In this document: in pieces, positions 33,740 to 45,472 of the stretch | Layout: each line of letters begins with the position of its first letter | Numbering within the stretch: the stretch's first letter is position 1 | From: Lineus longissimus | Taxonomy: Eukaryota; Nemertea; Pilidiophora; Heteronemertea; Lineidae | Assembly (NCBI RefSeq): GCF_910592395.1 | Contig: NC_088311.1 | Span: 12,280,501-12,344,500, forward strand | Direction of reading: 5' to 3' | DNA length: 64,000 bases | Notes under the pieces: generated by a model | The model's database searches: none | Told to the model about the DNA's origin: nothing | The model's input: only the letters and a program-made list of their open reading frames with translations | Position numbers and translations under genes: made by a program

Positions 33740-34529
33740 ATATGCCGAATTGAACAGCAGTTCGCAACCTTGGAGTTATCTTTGACCAGCACCTCACCAT
33801 GGAGAGGCAGGTGAACTCTGTTGCTCGTTCCTGCTTCTTCCACCTCCTGAACATTGGTAGATTGAGGAGTTATTTGCCTGCCGATGCAACCAAGTCACTT
33901 GTCAATGATCTGGTAACATCTAGACTCGACTACTGCAATACTCTTCTTGATGGTGTCTCAGGTCAACTGGTGCAATCCCTACAGAAAGTTCAAAACGCCT
34001 CGGCACGTTTGATCACTCGTACTAAAAAGTCTGACCACATAACACCTGGACTGATCGACCTACATTGATTGCCCGTGAAGTTTAGGATCCGGTACAAAGT
34101 TCTCATCCACACCTTTCGAGCCCTTCATTCCACAGCCCCTCCTTATATCTCGGAGTTGGTTTCCTTCCGCAGGCCTGGCAGAGCACTCCGCTCTGCGGGG
34201 GAGTATAAACTCAAGGTCCCCCGCCATAGGACGGTCTGTGGAGGAAGATATTTTGGGGCTTCGGCCCCAAGGCTGTGGACTGAACTTCCTCTGTCCATCC
34301 GATCGACAGCTGACCTTGGCATTTTCAAGAAGGCATTGAAAACCTATCTTTTTTAAATTAGCCTATTTTTAAATCCTTTTTAAACCATGTGGTCCTAAAT
34401 TGTTTTACTGTTTTATTGCTGTATGTTAGTACTTTGAGCACATTGTTTCTTAGATTATAAGGTGCCTTTGAGCAATTTGTTGATAAAGGCACCTAAAATA
34501 TATGTTTTAATAATAATAATAATAATAAA
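33740..34529 (+). pseudogene. L2/CR1-like RT fragment with (TAA)n tail
   Basis: One frame reads from VRNLGVIFDQHLTMERQVNS through TSRLDYCNTLLDGVSG to KSDHITPGLIDLH, has a TGA at 34066-34068, then continues LPVKFRIRYKVLIHTFRALH to ENDS like FKKALKTYLF and a stop near 34356. The TGA replaces the conserved Trp of the L-H-W-L-P motif. The 3' tail ends in (TAA)n at 34508-34529. This is the best preserved LINE remnant in the window, lying in intron 2 of the Ly6-like gene. Confidence 0.85.
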
Positions 34530-37411
34530 TTACAAAATCAGTACGTTATTCTGATAGAAAACTAATCGAATCACTCAATCTGCAGAAAGCAGACGTCACC
34601 GTGAACCCTTTGCACGTATAGTGTTGGAGGCCGGGCACACTGAAGGCATGTGACCATAATAGGATGATCTGCAGGGTGAAGGATTTTTGTATGGTTTTAT
34701 GACCTCGTCTTTTGCAACTTGACCGCAGCCCTGTACATTTACAACTCTTCTTGAAAAGGAAGTTGTTAGAAGCAATTAACATCAAAAGAAAGGCATCGGA
34801 GTTTAATAGGGACAATGAATTAGAACTGAACCCTGCTTACGAAAGGTCAGTCTGTCAGAACACGAACACTGGAATGTAAGAATCATTGAACACTCGATCA
34901 TTCCAGTTAGAACAAGAAAAGTGTTAAAAAACACAGGGCGTGGTGTGGACATGTATCATTACTGGGAGGATAAAGGTTATTCAGGACTGGGAATAAAGCA
35001 ACGTCATGTCATTGCAATATTTGTAAGGGTCATCTATTTGATAATGGTCAAATATTGGTCCTTGGTAATTAGTCGAAGAGTGATTCCGGCTTGGCAGTTA
35101 GGTGGTTGACGAGAACCGTTGGATCCTGTTTGGACTGGTTGTTACCAGGAGCATCGTGGGCTTGGTGGATCAACAATTGTCATTTGCCGATAGGAAATAT
35201 CATGTATCGCCAAATAAATGCGACACAGGTTATACCAACGTCCCACACTTCTTTCCGTCCTCACTTTCCATTCCTTTTGGGACCTGATTGAAACAATGAT
35301 GGCAAGCAGCATAGCGGAGCACACCCAGGATGTTCGGAGATGACATGAACGGCTGCACAACATCAAAAGTGCATTGGGATGTTTCAACCATCTTTACCAT
35401 AATCATATCTGCAGACATTTCAATAATTGTCATTGTCAATTTGGCGATGGAAGATATCGTGTAGCGCCAAATGAATGCGTTACAAATTGGCAGTCCTTTC
35501 GGTCCTCAGTTCCTATTCATTTGGGACCTTCTGTACAAATCCCATCCCCATGTTATTTTCGTATGTGAAACACCAGCCTCCCATGCGCAATGGTGAAACA
35601 CATGTAAAATTGACGTACAATATGGTGTTGGTGAGGTTTTTAAATGATACACCGCTTCTAGGCACGTCAAAACACCTTTTGCGCGGATAACACCGGTTTT
35701 TCTGTGGTTGAGATCGGAGTTAACATGATATGATTAGGTAGTGAGATGTGGCTAAACACTGCGACCCTTCGTAACATTAATACACGGCAAGACAATCTTC
35801 AGGCGGGCAAAAATGGCGACTCTCAAATTCAATGCACTAATACACTGAGCAATGTATACTGCGCAACCCTAAACAAACTCATACACACAGGATGATGACG
35901 TGTTAAGTAGAATATCACTAGTTTTGATGACGTACTATGTGATTTTGTTGAAAAAATGTTGCTGGCCAAGAACAGAGGGCGACAGTAATTCTGTAGTTCG
36001 TTACATGTAACTTCAGACTCTGGACGCCCTAAAAAGCAAAGGGAAAACATCGAGAAAAGTTGCAGCAAAGTTGCCAAAAGGAGAAGTTACAAAACTATAA
36101 GAAATGTCAAAGAGACCTTCAGAAATGCCATTCAAATATCTATGAAGCATCTTGCCGGAGAATATTAACCTATATTTCTATTGGATAATTTTCCTGATAA
36201 CCTGCAAAAAAGTAAAAAGGTAAAAACGTTGATTTGTCTACGGTTCAGAAATATTAGAGTTTTCATCGGATGTATAGGAAACGAAAGGCTGCACAATAGA
36301 CGTACATCTTCGCTCTTTAATACTTTATGATACACCTTGGCAATGTTTTGTCAACACCGTATATACTTTCAGAGCAACAAATTCACGCACCTGTAATGCA
36401 GTTTTACCCCGAAAGCAGTTTTCCAGTTAATAGGCAATATCCGTTAGCTCATTACTTGTCCCCAGATCAGACGCACGTACCTAATGAGGAACGCTTTCAA
36501 AGCCGAACAGAGCTATTCTTGTCGGTCAAATCATGAAATTTTTGTTGTACATTATGCAATATACATGTACATACAAGATTTTGGGGGTCTGAACATAGAA
36601 CGCATTTTTTTCTGAAATATTTTCATTGTGGGCCTACGTTTTGGGGTGTATTGTTCAAACGCTAATACGTGAACCAATGTGCCCGCGTAGTAATCCAGAA
36701 ATGTCCAAAAAGATATACATATCATACTATAAAGAGTTATATCATATTCAAAAGAATTGAAAATGCTTTACCGCTCTCCAGTGCATACCAAGGGAATCAC
36801 ATTTTTAAAAGACTATTTTCCTCTGGAACCTCGACCGAACCCTTTATTACAGTTGTGAGACTTTTATCAGGGTTTTTTATTGAGACGTCCTGCAGATTAA
36901 ATTATTCTTAGTGCGGCATTCTAATTACACACCTTTCTTTTTTGTGACACGTCCGGTATTATTTCCACAGATGATCATGAAGTACAGGCTGGTACAGTAC
37001 AGTACAGTACAGTACAGTAAGGACAGAAGTTGGTCGCCGATTTTCAAATATAAACTATTTTATTACTGCAAGTTGGCATAGTAACTATCCAATTTCTGTT
37101 ATTTATGATTGAAAAAGACAATTCATATGCAAAACCGACAGTGAACAATTTTTTCGCGTCGTTAAAACACTAAAACTTATTCCTAGCCGAAGATCGTACC
37201 TTCACCAAATTTTGTCACGGATAATGCAAATAAAATCGTTTAAAATTAGGCCCCCGGCAGTGGCCAATCAGCGCCACCCGTCGGGCCTAATTGTAATAGG
37301 CTATGGATATAAAGCTTTATTTTGATACTTTCTGTGATTTGCTGACACTTCATATCGCTGGTGTGTAGCTGGCAACTACCAAGGGTAAATGTATTGGATT
37401 TTTACAGTCCA
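34530..37411. other. Intron 2 of the Ly6-like gene, left part; segment duplication and pentamer repeat
   Basis: Contains a diverged direct duplication of about 115 bp, 35175-35287 against 35417-35530 (shared 'caattgtcat', 'atatcgtgtagcgccaaat'-like block, 'ctttccgtcctca', 'tttgggacct'). It also contains an (ACAGT)n run at 36990-37018. No supported gene; short frames at 36669-36911 and elsewhere are not conserved-looking. Confidence 0.55.
36990..37018. repeat. (TACAG)n pentamer microsatellite
   Basis: About six consecutive TACAG units. Confidence 0.9.
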
Positions 37412-39295
37412 CAGTGGAATCTCCCTTAATGGACATTTTCTCTATTAAGGAAACTAGTTTTGGTCCCAAATTGGTTGTTTCCATTCAAGTTCACCGCTCT
37501 AATCAGGACACCTCTCTATTAAGACCAACACTTGTCAGTCCCGAGGGTGTCCTTAAAGGACTATTGGTATCATTAAGGGCAATATTACCCAGCTGTCGGC
37601 TGCCCAGTCATCTCCTATTCACAAGTAATTTTCATCAAAAAGTTGCACAAAAAAGGAAAAATTCGAAATCTGACTGAAATATAACGCTTTTCCGATGTTG
37701 ACTCCGATTTGACCCGAGTTAGCTCATGCGTCGATCCCTTCCATGTGGAACGGTGCGCTGGAACTACCCTGTGACGTCTTGGTGTTGATATCGATTTTTC
37801 CGACGTCACTTTGATGGTACTTGCAGATTACCCCGCCACTGCGACGATACTGGAAATGATGTTGCGTCGTAATAGCAGGGTGACGTAAACTCGGCTCTCG
37901 GCGAGCACTCACTTGGCGGGAAAGGTCTTTCGCGCCAGAACTTTTGAGTAATAAGCGCGCAGCAGAAAAGCCGAAGCGCTACTATGGTTAACGTGCATAC
38001 GACGTATCCAATGTAAACAATGTTTCTCAAGTCCATGGATTCGTTTCAAATGGCTTAAATTTGACTTAAAATGGCCGCCAGAAGAGATAAACGCGCGAAT
38101 GAAGCAACTCGACTATTCTGAGCTCCGAGAGAGAACCACATGAATATTCACACTGTTTTTTAATCACACTTCAATTTCAGGGGGTTTACCCCCCGACATA
38201 TGTGTTTTGATTTTTGATACTTTAGTAATGATATCCAAAAGATGCTTAAAAAGGATATAATCCCGAAATAATGAAGCAAAATTTATTTTGAGATTTCAAT
38301 AAACCTTTTGAACGAATTCCACATGGGCCGTGGTGGGATCCGAAGACACCTTAAGGAGGAATGTATGTTTTTATGGAGTACCATTGGTTTTGCAGATCTT
38401 CTGGTTTTTTCTAAAGAATAATCAATATTCGCTAGCAGGCTTTTTATGCTCCCAGGTATGAAGAGGGTTCTATGTTCCTCAGGTTCTTTGTTCATCAGTC
38501 TGGTGTTCCTCGAGAGTCATGTGTCTTCCAGTCTCTTGGCCTGCAAAAACCCTTTCCAACCAATTTTTATGCATCAACCATTCGGCAACATGTTGGTGCG
38601 GGAAAAACCTGATCCCTGACCCCTTGAATATATTACGACCACAAGCAATTGACTCAAGGAAGCCACCAGTACGACCTCTTGGTAGTCTTGCCAATATCAT
38701 GCCAGTGAAAAGGAAGGGTAATGATGGTTGAGGGTTGCAGTAAGGGTACCATCAAATGAGTACCTCTTCCTCGCTCTGGGTTAAACGTGTCAAAGGACTG
38801 CACCATCATGAAGGTTTGGAGGTTCCACTCAAGCGCCCCGGGGTAAGCAGCTCAGAAGGACTTATTGATAGGCCAATAGGGGGGTTTAGGGGCCTTTCCC
38901 CCAATGCACTAGCTAAAACATGTCGGAAGGACGGGGGTGGGGGGGGGGGCTTTCTTTGCCGGATATTAATGATGATGGAGTTGAGTTACTGCTAAAGCGA
39001 TACACGGAGAAAACTGTCTATCAAAACAAAAAATTGGCGGAAGGAACTATAGCAGGTTCCCAACCAGGGGGTTTGGGGGGGTTTCCCCCCCAACCTAAAG
39101 GCGCTGCGCGCTTACTAGGGCACTGCACTGATAATATTAAACTTAACGAATAACGGGTTTTTCTACTATAAGAGCTGAAACAAAATTGGAAAAGCATCAA
39201 ACACGTCCAGAAAAATAGTTTACTGATGAACCAGAAGAAGAATAAACATTCTGCAATAAAAGGCCACCCATTCCTTTAATAAAGAGGTTCTACTA
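37412..39295. mobile_element. 1.9-kb pogo-like non-autonomous element
   Basis: The left end is CAGTGGAATCTCCCTTAATG and the reverse complement of the right end is TAGTAGAACCTCTTTATTAA, followed by TA (39296-39297). These are the same ends as the MITEs at 93 and 10436. The first 160 bp are essentially a MITE copy; the middle part is shared with 13157-13565 and includes CpG-rich (37800-38000) and G-rich (38930-38950, 39063-39095) stretches. No transposase frame. A hairpin with GGGGGTTT and AAACCCCC character lies near 39064-39092. Confidence 0.7.
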
Positions 39296-39398
39296 TACAT
39301 GGGAGACACCTGGCGTATGGCTAAAATACCGGCCGTCAGTTGTCACTGTCACAATGATTTGGTACGATCTTGATTACTCTGCTGAACAAATTCATATG

Positions 39399-40405
39399 CT
39401 TTACTACGGAAGCGTACGGAAGTACGGAAGCGTATTAGTGCGCAGTGAAAAAAAAGTTTCTGGCATTAATGAATTTTTTTATCACGTACGTACGAGATAG
39501 TATCACGTAATAACGCGATAATTCGCGTTATTGCGTACGTACGTGATACTAACGCGTAATTACGAGATAACTATAACGTTATTACGAGAAAACTATCACG
39601 TAATTACGAGATAACTAACACGTAATTACGAGATGACTAACACGTAATTACGCGATAACTAATACGTTATTACGCGATAACTAACGCGTTATTACGCGAT
39701 AACTAACACGTTATAACAAGATAACTATCATGTTATTACGCGATGACTAACACGTAATTACGCGAATACTAACACGTAATTACGAGATGACTAACACGTT
39801 ATTACGTGATAACTAACTCGTAATTACGCGATAAGCTCACACGTTAGTGTGAGCTCATTCTCAAAGTTCATGTTTATGATAGCTGCTGGTCCTTGCCCAA
39901 GTCTTTTAGTTAGGAAATCGGCAAGTGAGCGACACTCATCATCCATTGAGTCCGCCATCATATAGTTCTAGTATTAGTGTGTATACCATCCTCATCCTGA
40001 GATTCAGTTATCACGTAATAACGTGTTAGTCATCTCGTAATTACGTGTTAGTTATCTCTTAATTACGTGATAGTTATCTCGTTATTACGTGATAGTTATC
40101 TCGTATTTATGCGTTCGTAATAACATGATAGTTATCTCGTAATTACGTAATAGTTTTCTCGTAATAACATGATAGTTTCTCGTAATTATGCGTTAGTTAT
40201 CTCGTAATTACGCGATAGTTTTCTCGTAATAACGTGAGAGTTATCTCGTAATTACGCATTAGTATCACGTACGTACGCAATAGCGCGAATTATCGCGTTA
40301 TTACGTGATACTATCTCGTACGTACGTGATTGAAAAAAAATTCATTAATACCAGAAATATTTTTTTCACTTGGCACTAATACGCTTCCGTACATTCGTAA
40401 CACAG
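39399..40405. mobile_element. 1-kb fold-back element built of 22-bp units
   Basis: The outer arms share 'gtacggaagcgtattagtg' (39422-39440, and 40374-40392 in reverse), then 'tttctgg.attaatgaatttt', then 'cacgtacgtacgagatagta'. The inner arms (39540-39834 and 40009-40275) are tandem, degenerate 22-bp units of the form TAACACGTAATTACGAGATG, in opposite orientations. The centre begins with a perfect hairpin, GCTCACACGTTAGTGTGAGC (39836-39855). The element is inserted in intron 2 of the Ly6-like gene, and its loop has a short open frame. No transposase; family unknown. Confidence 0.85.
39824..39961 (-). CDS. Hypothetical 45-residue frame in the fold-back loop
   Basis: From ATG at 39961 to TAA at 39824-39826; the protein begins MMADSMDDECRSLADFLTKR and continues GQGPAAIINMNFENE. 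The composition looks protein-like rather than random and it fills the single-copy loop between the two repeat arms, with only the last few residues running into an arm. I do not recognise it. It could be a captured host exon or a chance frame. Confidence 0.25.
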   Translation of the reverse strand: MMADSMDDECRSLADFLTKRLGQGPAAIINMNFENELTLTCELIA

Positions 40406-40739
40406 AAAATTTAAAACGATCTGAAAATATCACACGCCGACCGTCAGTTACAGCTTTGTTATTGTTAATTCACTTTGTGAAAGTCTGGCCGCATCAATTA
40501 TACATAGGGTTGACCCCTGTTAATAATGATGACTAAAACATTGCTCCCGCACTGGAAAAATGGAAAGGGTTAATTGGTAAAGGGTTGCGGGCAAGGACGG
40601 TTAAGGTCAAACCATTGCTGAAGATGGACCTATTGACCATATCTCGCAACAAAAGGAAAATGCAGTGTTATGCACTGATTTGTAAATTGAAAACACGGAA
40701 GAATAGAAATTATTATGTATAATTGCTATGTATTTTCAG
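40406..40739. other. Intron 2 of the Ly6-like gene, right end
   Basis: Non-coding, ending in the acceptor TGTATTTTCAG. Confidence 0.45.
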
Positions 40740-40906
40740 ATGAGCCTTACGAGTTTGGTCGCAGCTGCATAGCGGGGTTTGTCCATCCGATCTGTTATCT
40801 CCAAACATGGTTACCAGAGTTTCAGCTGGAAGAGAGGTGCTTCCCACAGGTCTGTAAGATTGATGGATGCAACAATAAACATCCACCAGGATATTATGAG
40901 AAGTGA
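40740..40906 (+). CDS. Ly6/three-finger secreted protein, exon 3
   Basis: Starts with two bases that complete an Asn codon from exon 2, then EPYEFGRSCIAGFVHPICYL, QTWLPEFQLEERCFPQVCKI and DGCNNKHPPGYYEK, stop at 40904-40906. It supplies cysteines six to ten, and the C-terminal C-N pair typical of Ly6/three-finger domains is present (GCNN). The acceptor TTTTCAG is strong. No hydrophobic GPI signal follows the domain. Intron 2 is 7.4 kb and full of mobile DNA. Confidence 0.75.
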
Positions 40907-40909
40907 TAG

Positions 40910-41664
40910 GAGACAGGCAATAATTGTGCATGTCCAACGTACATGTCGACTGTGACTGAATAATCTAGAGAAAACGTTGGATATGAGACAGTGCAGAATA
41001 TATGAAGGACTTTTTCCGCAGGATTTTCGTTTTGTAATATTACAATTTTGTTACTTACAACAACGAAAGATGGTATACAAGTATTTCATTATTGTGTTGG
41101 ATTACACATAAAAAGGACCGACAAAATAACAATACGACATATCGGGAAGGCCACCAAAGCGGGCAGATACACTACCTTTACTCTATGGATCATTGCCACA
41201 TTCTGTGAACAATCTGATATCCATAGTTCAAATGCATTGTGAAAACAACGGCAGTTTTAGATGCCAGATATAAGGTCGTTTCGGAAGACATCCGATTACA
41301 TTGACAGCGAATGCAATGCTTGTCTGTCTTAGCCAGATGGGGCTGCCTCACGTACGAGCTTGTTCATCCACAGTCTAATACCTTGTTAAGGAGGTAACCC
41401 GAATTTAAATTTAAGAGAGACGAATGGCCACCATAGACACAAAACATTAGATCGTCCCAATTTGCTTTTGCCGCAACATTTTGTTTACTTGCGATTTTGT
41501 AAGTGCGGCACATTTAAGGGTTTTTGTGGCCCATCCGATGTTTGTCTGGTGCTAAAAATTCACGTTTTTCACACAAATCAAATGCAGTGCATTCTCTAAA
41601 CTACGTGTGGACTAGTCATCTTTGCTTCTTCATGGTTGGCTTCGGTGAAATAAGGACTCCGTCA
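40910..41664. other. Downstream of the Ly6-like gene, no other gene seen
   Basis: Would include the 3' UTR; no clean polyadenylation site was assigned. A short plus-strand frame at 41524-41733 is not supported. Confidence 0.4.
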
Positions 41665-42094
41665 ATGGCAAGCGGAGTGTCCAGTTATTCAAATAACCTA
41701 TATTTCTTCAATAAAACTTGGTTTTATAGCTGAAATAATTTTTTTTTAAACAATCTATATTTTCTCCTAATAAGTCAAGTTTTATTGAATAAATGGACAT
41801 TTCGGTGCGAAAACTTACATTTCAGGTGATAAAATATAGGTAATGTGTTGACAAACCAGTATTTTTATCATAAAATATAGGTTTATGGAGAAAAAACCTA
41901 ACTTTATGAGGAAAGAATATTGTTTTTTAAGGATAAACTTATATTTTTTCAAACAACCTGGTTTATTAGGAGAAAATATAGGTTGTTTAAAAAACCTATA
42001 TTTCTTTCAAATAAACTTAGTTTATCAGCCATAAAAACCAAGTTTTAGTGAAGAAATATAGGTTGTTTGAATAACAGGACACTCCGCTTGCCAT
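41665..42094. mobile_element. 430-bp fold-back element
   Basis: The ends are ATGGCAAGCGGAGTGTCC on the left and the same sequence (one or two differences) as the reverse complement on the right. The arms continue almost to the centre with 'ttattcaaa', 'aacctatatttcttca' and 'taaaacttggtttt' in both orientations, so nearly the whole element folds on itself. No coding capacity. Confidence 0.8.
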
Positions 42095-44135
42095 AATATC
42101 AGTCGCGGTGAAAAGCTCAAATAACTTATAAATCGTCAGAAGGGAAATCGATTGACGATGAAAAATGTTTGATTGGTTGGACATAATGAAAAGTATGGAG
42201 GTTATGATAACAGGGCAAAGACAAGCAAAAAAAACGCTGAAGGCGTTCTAAAGCTTTTGCAACAGAATATTGATTCTTTTCACATCAATAGCTGCACTCA
42301 AAAGTGCACCTTCATGCTGCGACTGCTGTCGGACGGACTCAACACGAATGTACGAAAAAACAACACAGGGATTTTATAATCTGTAAAAAAATGGTTACTT
42401 CATTTAAATATCTGCTTATCCTGAATGTTAGCATATTCTTAAAAGTCGACTCTTAATACATTGTACCAAAGCGGACACGCGAACATCTATTTTATATCAT
42501 TGTATACTAGGAAGTCCATTTGCAAATGTTTTGTCCGCATCTTTTTGAGCCCTTGATCGCGAACTACTTGTTTGGTTTCTTTTTACCCTTTGATGCTTTT
42601 ACGTCTCACTTATGTGAGGCTACTCCAAGAGGTTCTCGAACGCATGAGTGATTTCGTCAATTTTTCCACAACAAAAAAACAGTTTTGTAAACGCTTCTGC
42701 CCAAAGATTGAAGAGCCATGTCCTGAGGTTAGTGCACGATGATAGTAAATTTGCACGTTCCTCACATTTGTTACTACAGATGGCTCTGCTTGTTGATCAG
42801 GGTTTGCTCCACACACATGTGAGGCATATGCGTTACAGGGGTGTCAAGTTGAATGCATGAAAGGGTTAAGTTTAGTTTCTATTGATACTGGCGTTGCGAC
42901 CAAACAGGGTATTTTGAATTCAGCGTTGTCAGTAAAGGAATATCTTTAAAATCTTTAGCGAAGCTCTTATTATGCATAGTGGTCATTTTCGATTGGGCCC
43001 CCCTGGATAACCCATATTTTGTATTTCTCATTCATATACATGTCACATGAGTAAATTGACACAATAATTTAATCACAGGAACATTGCATCCAGATTGGTC
43101 GAAGAATAAACCGTACAGAGCTGAAAATTTCCGAATTGAATGCACCTCGTCAATGTACACAAATGCATACAAAACAACTTTATTTCGTATGCCATGGTCA
43201 ATAAAGAGAGGTGTTTGTCATCGGAAACAAGGATCAATAAAAACCAAACATATCCTAGCAGTAGTTTGTGCTATCGACCCAGAGCCCAAAATTTAATGAA
43301 AGTGACAGAATATTTAACTGTGGGCCAATGGGAACAGTTAGGACAGTCATGACAGGAGTAATATGGTCATGCTTTCTACTTCAATCTACTTATTGCAGGC
43401 TGCTCGGCTCTGGATCTGTTGAGGTGTAGCATTGGTCTTATCATGGAGACAATTGGCAGTGGTATCGAGCAGAAGACGTAGGATTGATCAGGTTGATAAG
43501 ACAATGCTCGTTTGATCAATGAACTTTCATATGTGGCCAGTATTGTAGAGGGGGTCATCTCTACATCATATTACCCAGGTTCTTTGTTTACCACATACGA
43601 GTAACTCGACATGGCTGAAAGACGCAGATCTATGTTAATGAGCAAAGTCCCGCTCCGTCTTAAAGGAGTGACGATATTTGCTGTGACAAGTCTACAGATA
43701 AAAATACATTATTTGATGAAAACGTTATTCTGAATTTTGCTAATTTGGCAATATGGGCGTTTTTTCTGCAAGTTTGTTGAAAAGAGCGGAAATATTAACG
43801 TTTCTCAATTTGTCCGATTATCTAAAAATTTCCGTGGGCAACTACAAGTTTAAATTTCACCAGTTACTTGCCCGACTGTCCTGAATATCATATCCAAATT
43901 TCAGATTCACAGCCCCACGCAGTAATTGATGCGTCGCGGTCAAACATTGACAACTTAACTGCTTAAAAGGCTTTAAAATCTATGGGGGTATTGTCTCATG
44001 GCGTGTTTTGAATGCATCCCATGCTTATTTGGTTGATTTCTGGCCTTACTACAACATTTATTGTAAATGACGTTGTTATTTAGATTTAAAAAAGTACTCC
44101 TCAAAACCACCTCTGGCGTTGAAGGGGCAAGACAA
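42095..44135. other. Intergenic, one possible exon
   Basis: Mostly AT-rich. A plus-strand frame from an acceptor (AATTTAATCACAG, exon start about 43079) reads HPDWSKNKPYRAENFRIECT and on to a stop at 43296. It could be a terminal exon, but no partner exon or known domain was found. Confidence 0.3.
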
Positions 44136-44139
44136 AATT

Positions 44140-44300
44140 TGTGCGGAGTGGCGCAGTTGAAATATAAGCATTTTCCTCTCGGCTTCGATTCCCGCTCACA
44201 CCCGGTGTAGAAGTAGAAAAGGTCTCCATGGGAAAAATGTCCGACCCTATTGTATTCTTACGGATTATGATATATTGTTCCATAACGGCCGTGACCTTCC
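44140..44300 (+). mobile_element. tRNA-derived SINE
   Basis: The A-box-like GAGTGGCGCAGTTG (44145-44159) and B-box GGCTTCGATTCCC (44181-44193) are about 35 bp apart, as in tRNA promoters. No complete cloverleaf was recognised, so a SINE head is preferred. The tail boundary is uncertain. Confidence 0.5.
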
Positions 44301-45095
44301 GTGCTTAGGGGTTGAAGCTCAAAATAGAATTTCTTGTTCCCCGGAGTTCTTTACTAGCCAGGATAATTTTAAACCACTTCCCCGTACACACATGTGATGG
44401 AGACACCGACTCTTTGCGACGATCTACCGAGAAAAGCTTTCCTCTGGGATATTCAGTATCCTCCAACTTTACATTACAATATACTCATATTGTTCTTAAG
44501 AGCTAAATAATGTCCTGGTTGACCCACTCTGCTCGCAACTCATTTATCTATATATTGAAAATGACAGGAGTGATGGGCGCAGTTGTTAGACTCACAAAAA
44601 ATTAGGGTATTGTTAGAGATACATACATGAGGGTGGGTAAAGGGTCATGTATTATTCCACAAACGTTCTGTCCCAGTATGTCTATGCAGAAGAAGTAGAA
44701 AATGCTATTGGGTCGTCTTGTTGGCCGGAACACAGGAACGGAGACACCGGGGAACATAAATGTACTCCCTGTACAGATTGACATTGGCAGATTCTCAATC
44801 TTGAGGTGCTTCTCCATAGCCATGCCCTCGTCTACGTACTGATGTAACCGTTCTCCTGCTCCCCGTGATTTCAAGGAACATTATCAGTTCCAAATCGGTA
44901 CCCACCATGCACCGTGCTACAGTTTGAATCAGTCTTTCTTGACGACGCATGCGCAATCACCGACATGCCTGGTCAATTATCATTAAGCGTGTTTATCAAC
45001 GTGTGCACCGCGTACTAACTGCCATATTGCATTTCAAGTCTTTGCCTGAAAAAATTCCCCCTGAAACAAAGTGATTTTGAGGTGTTTTATGCGCA
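44301..45095. other. Intergenic, no supported gene
   Basis: A 90-codon minus-strand frame (44602-44874) reads plausibly (GAGERLHQYVDEGMAMEKHL) but has no known domain or splice context. Confidence 0.35.
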
Positions 45096-45300
45096 CTATT
45101 TGGAATAGGTTAGCTCGATTCCCAGGTATGTGTATAAGTCGACTATTTCTAAAGGCTCCTCATTAAATTTAAAAACCCGCTCTGTCTGTTGGTGGTTTTT
45201 TTTTCGAAAATGCGCTATTTTTGTTTTACCACTTTTCACTCTCATTTTCCATCGCATACACCATTGCACGAACTCCGATTTTGACCGGCATTTCACCTCT
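45096..45300 (-). pseudogene. LINE reverse transcriptase fragment
   Basis: The minus strand reads VQWCMRWKMRVKSGKTKIAH, then VFKFNEEPLEIVDLYTYLGI. The W-C..W...v..gKTK..hFR / l...YtYLGI pattern is a common conserved block of non-LTR retrotransposon RTs. Upstream and downstream parts are missing. A different copy from the L2/CR1 C-terminal pieces elsewhere. Confidence 0.7.
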
Positions 45301-45472
45301 TTTTTAATTGATTTATTCAGTCGTTTAAAAGCTTAGTGAACAAAACGTAGCGATGTAGAACTTAGGAAATGAATGTATTATAATTAAAACGTAATGTATT
45401 ACAATGTATTTAGTACAACGAGTGACATGAATTAAGTCTACAAAACGTAGGCTTAACTATTATTGCAACGAA

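Noticed and set aside
39540-40275. CRISPR-like appearance of regularly repeated 22-bp units
   Set aside because: There are no spacers, units are degenerate, the two halves are inverted relative to each other, and the DNA is animal nuclear.
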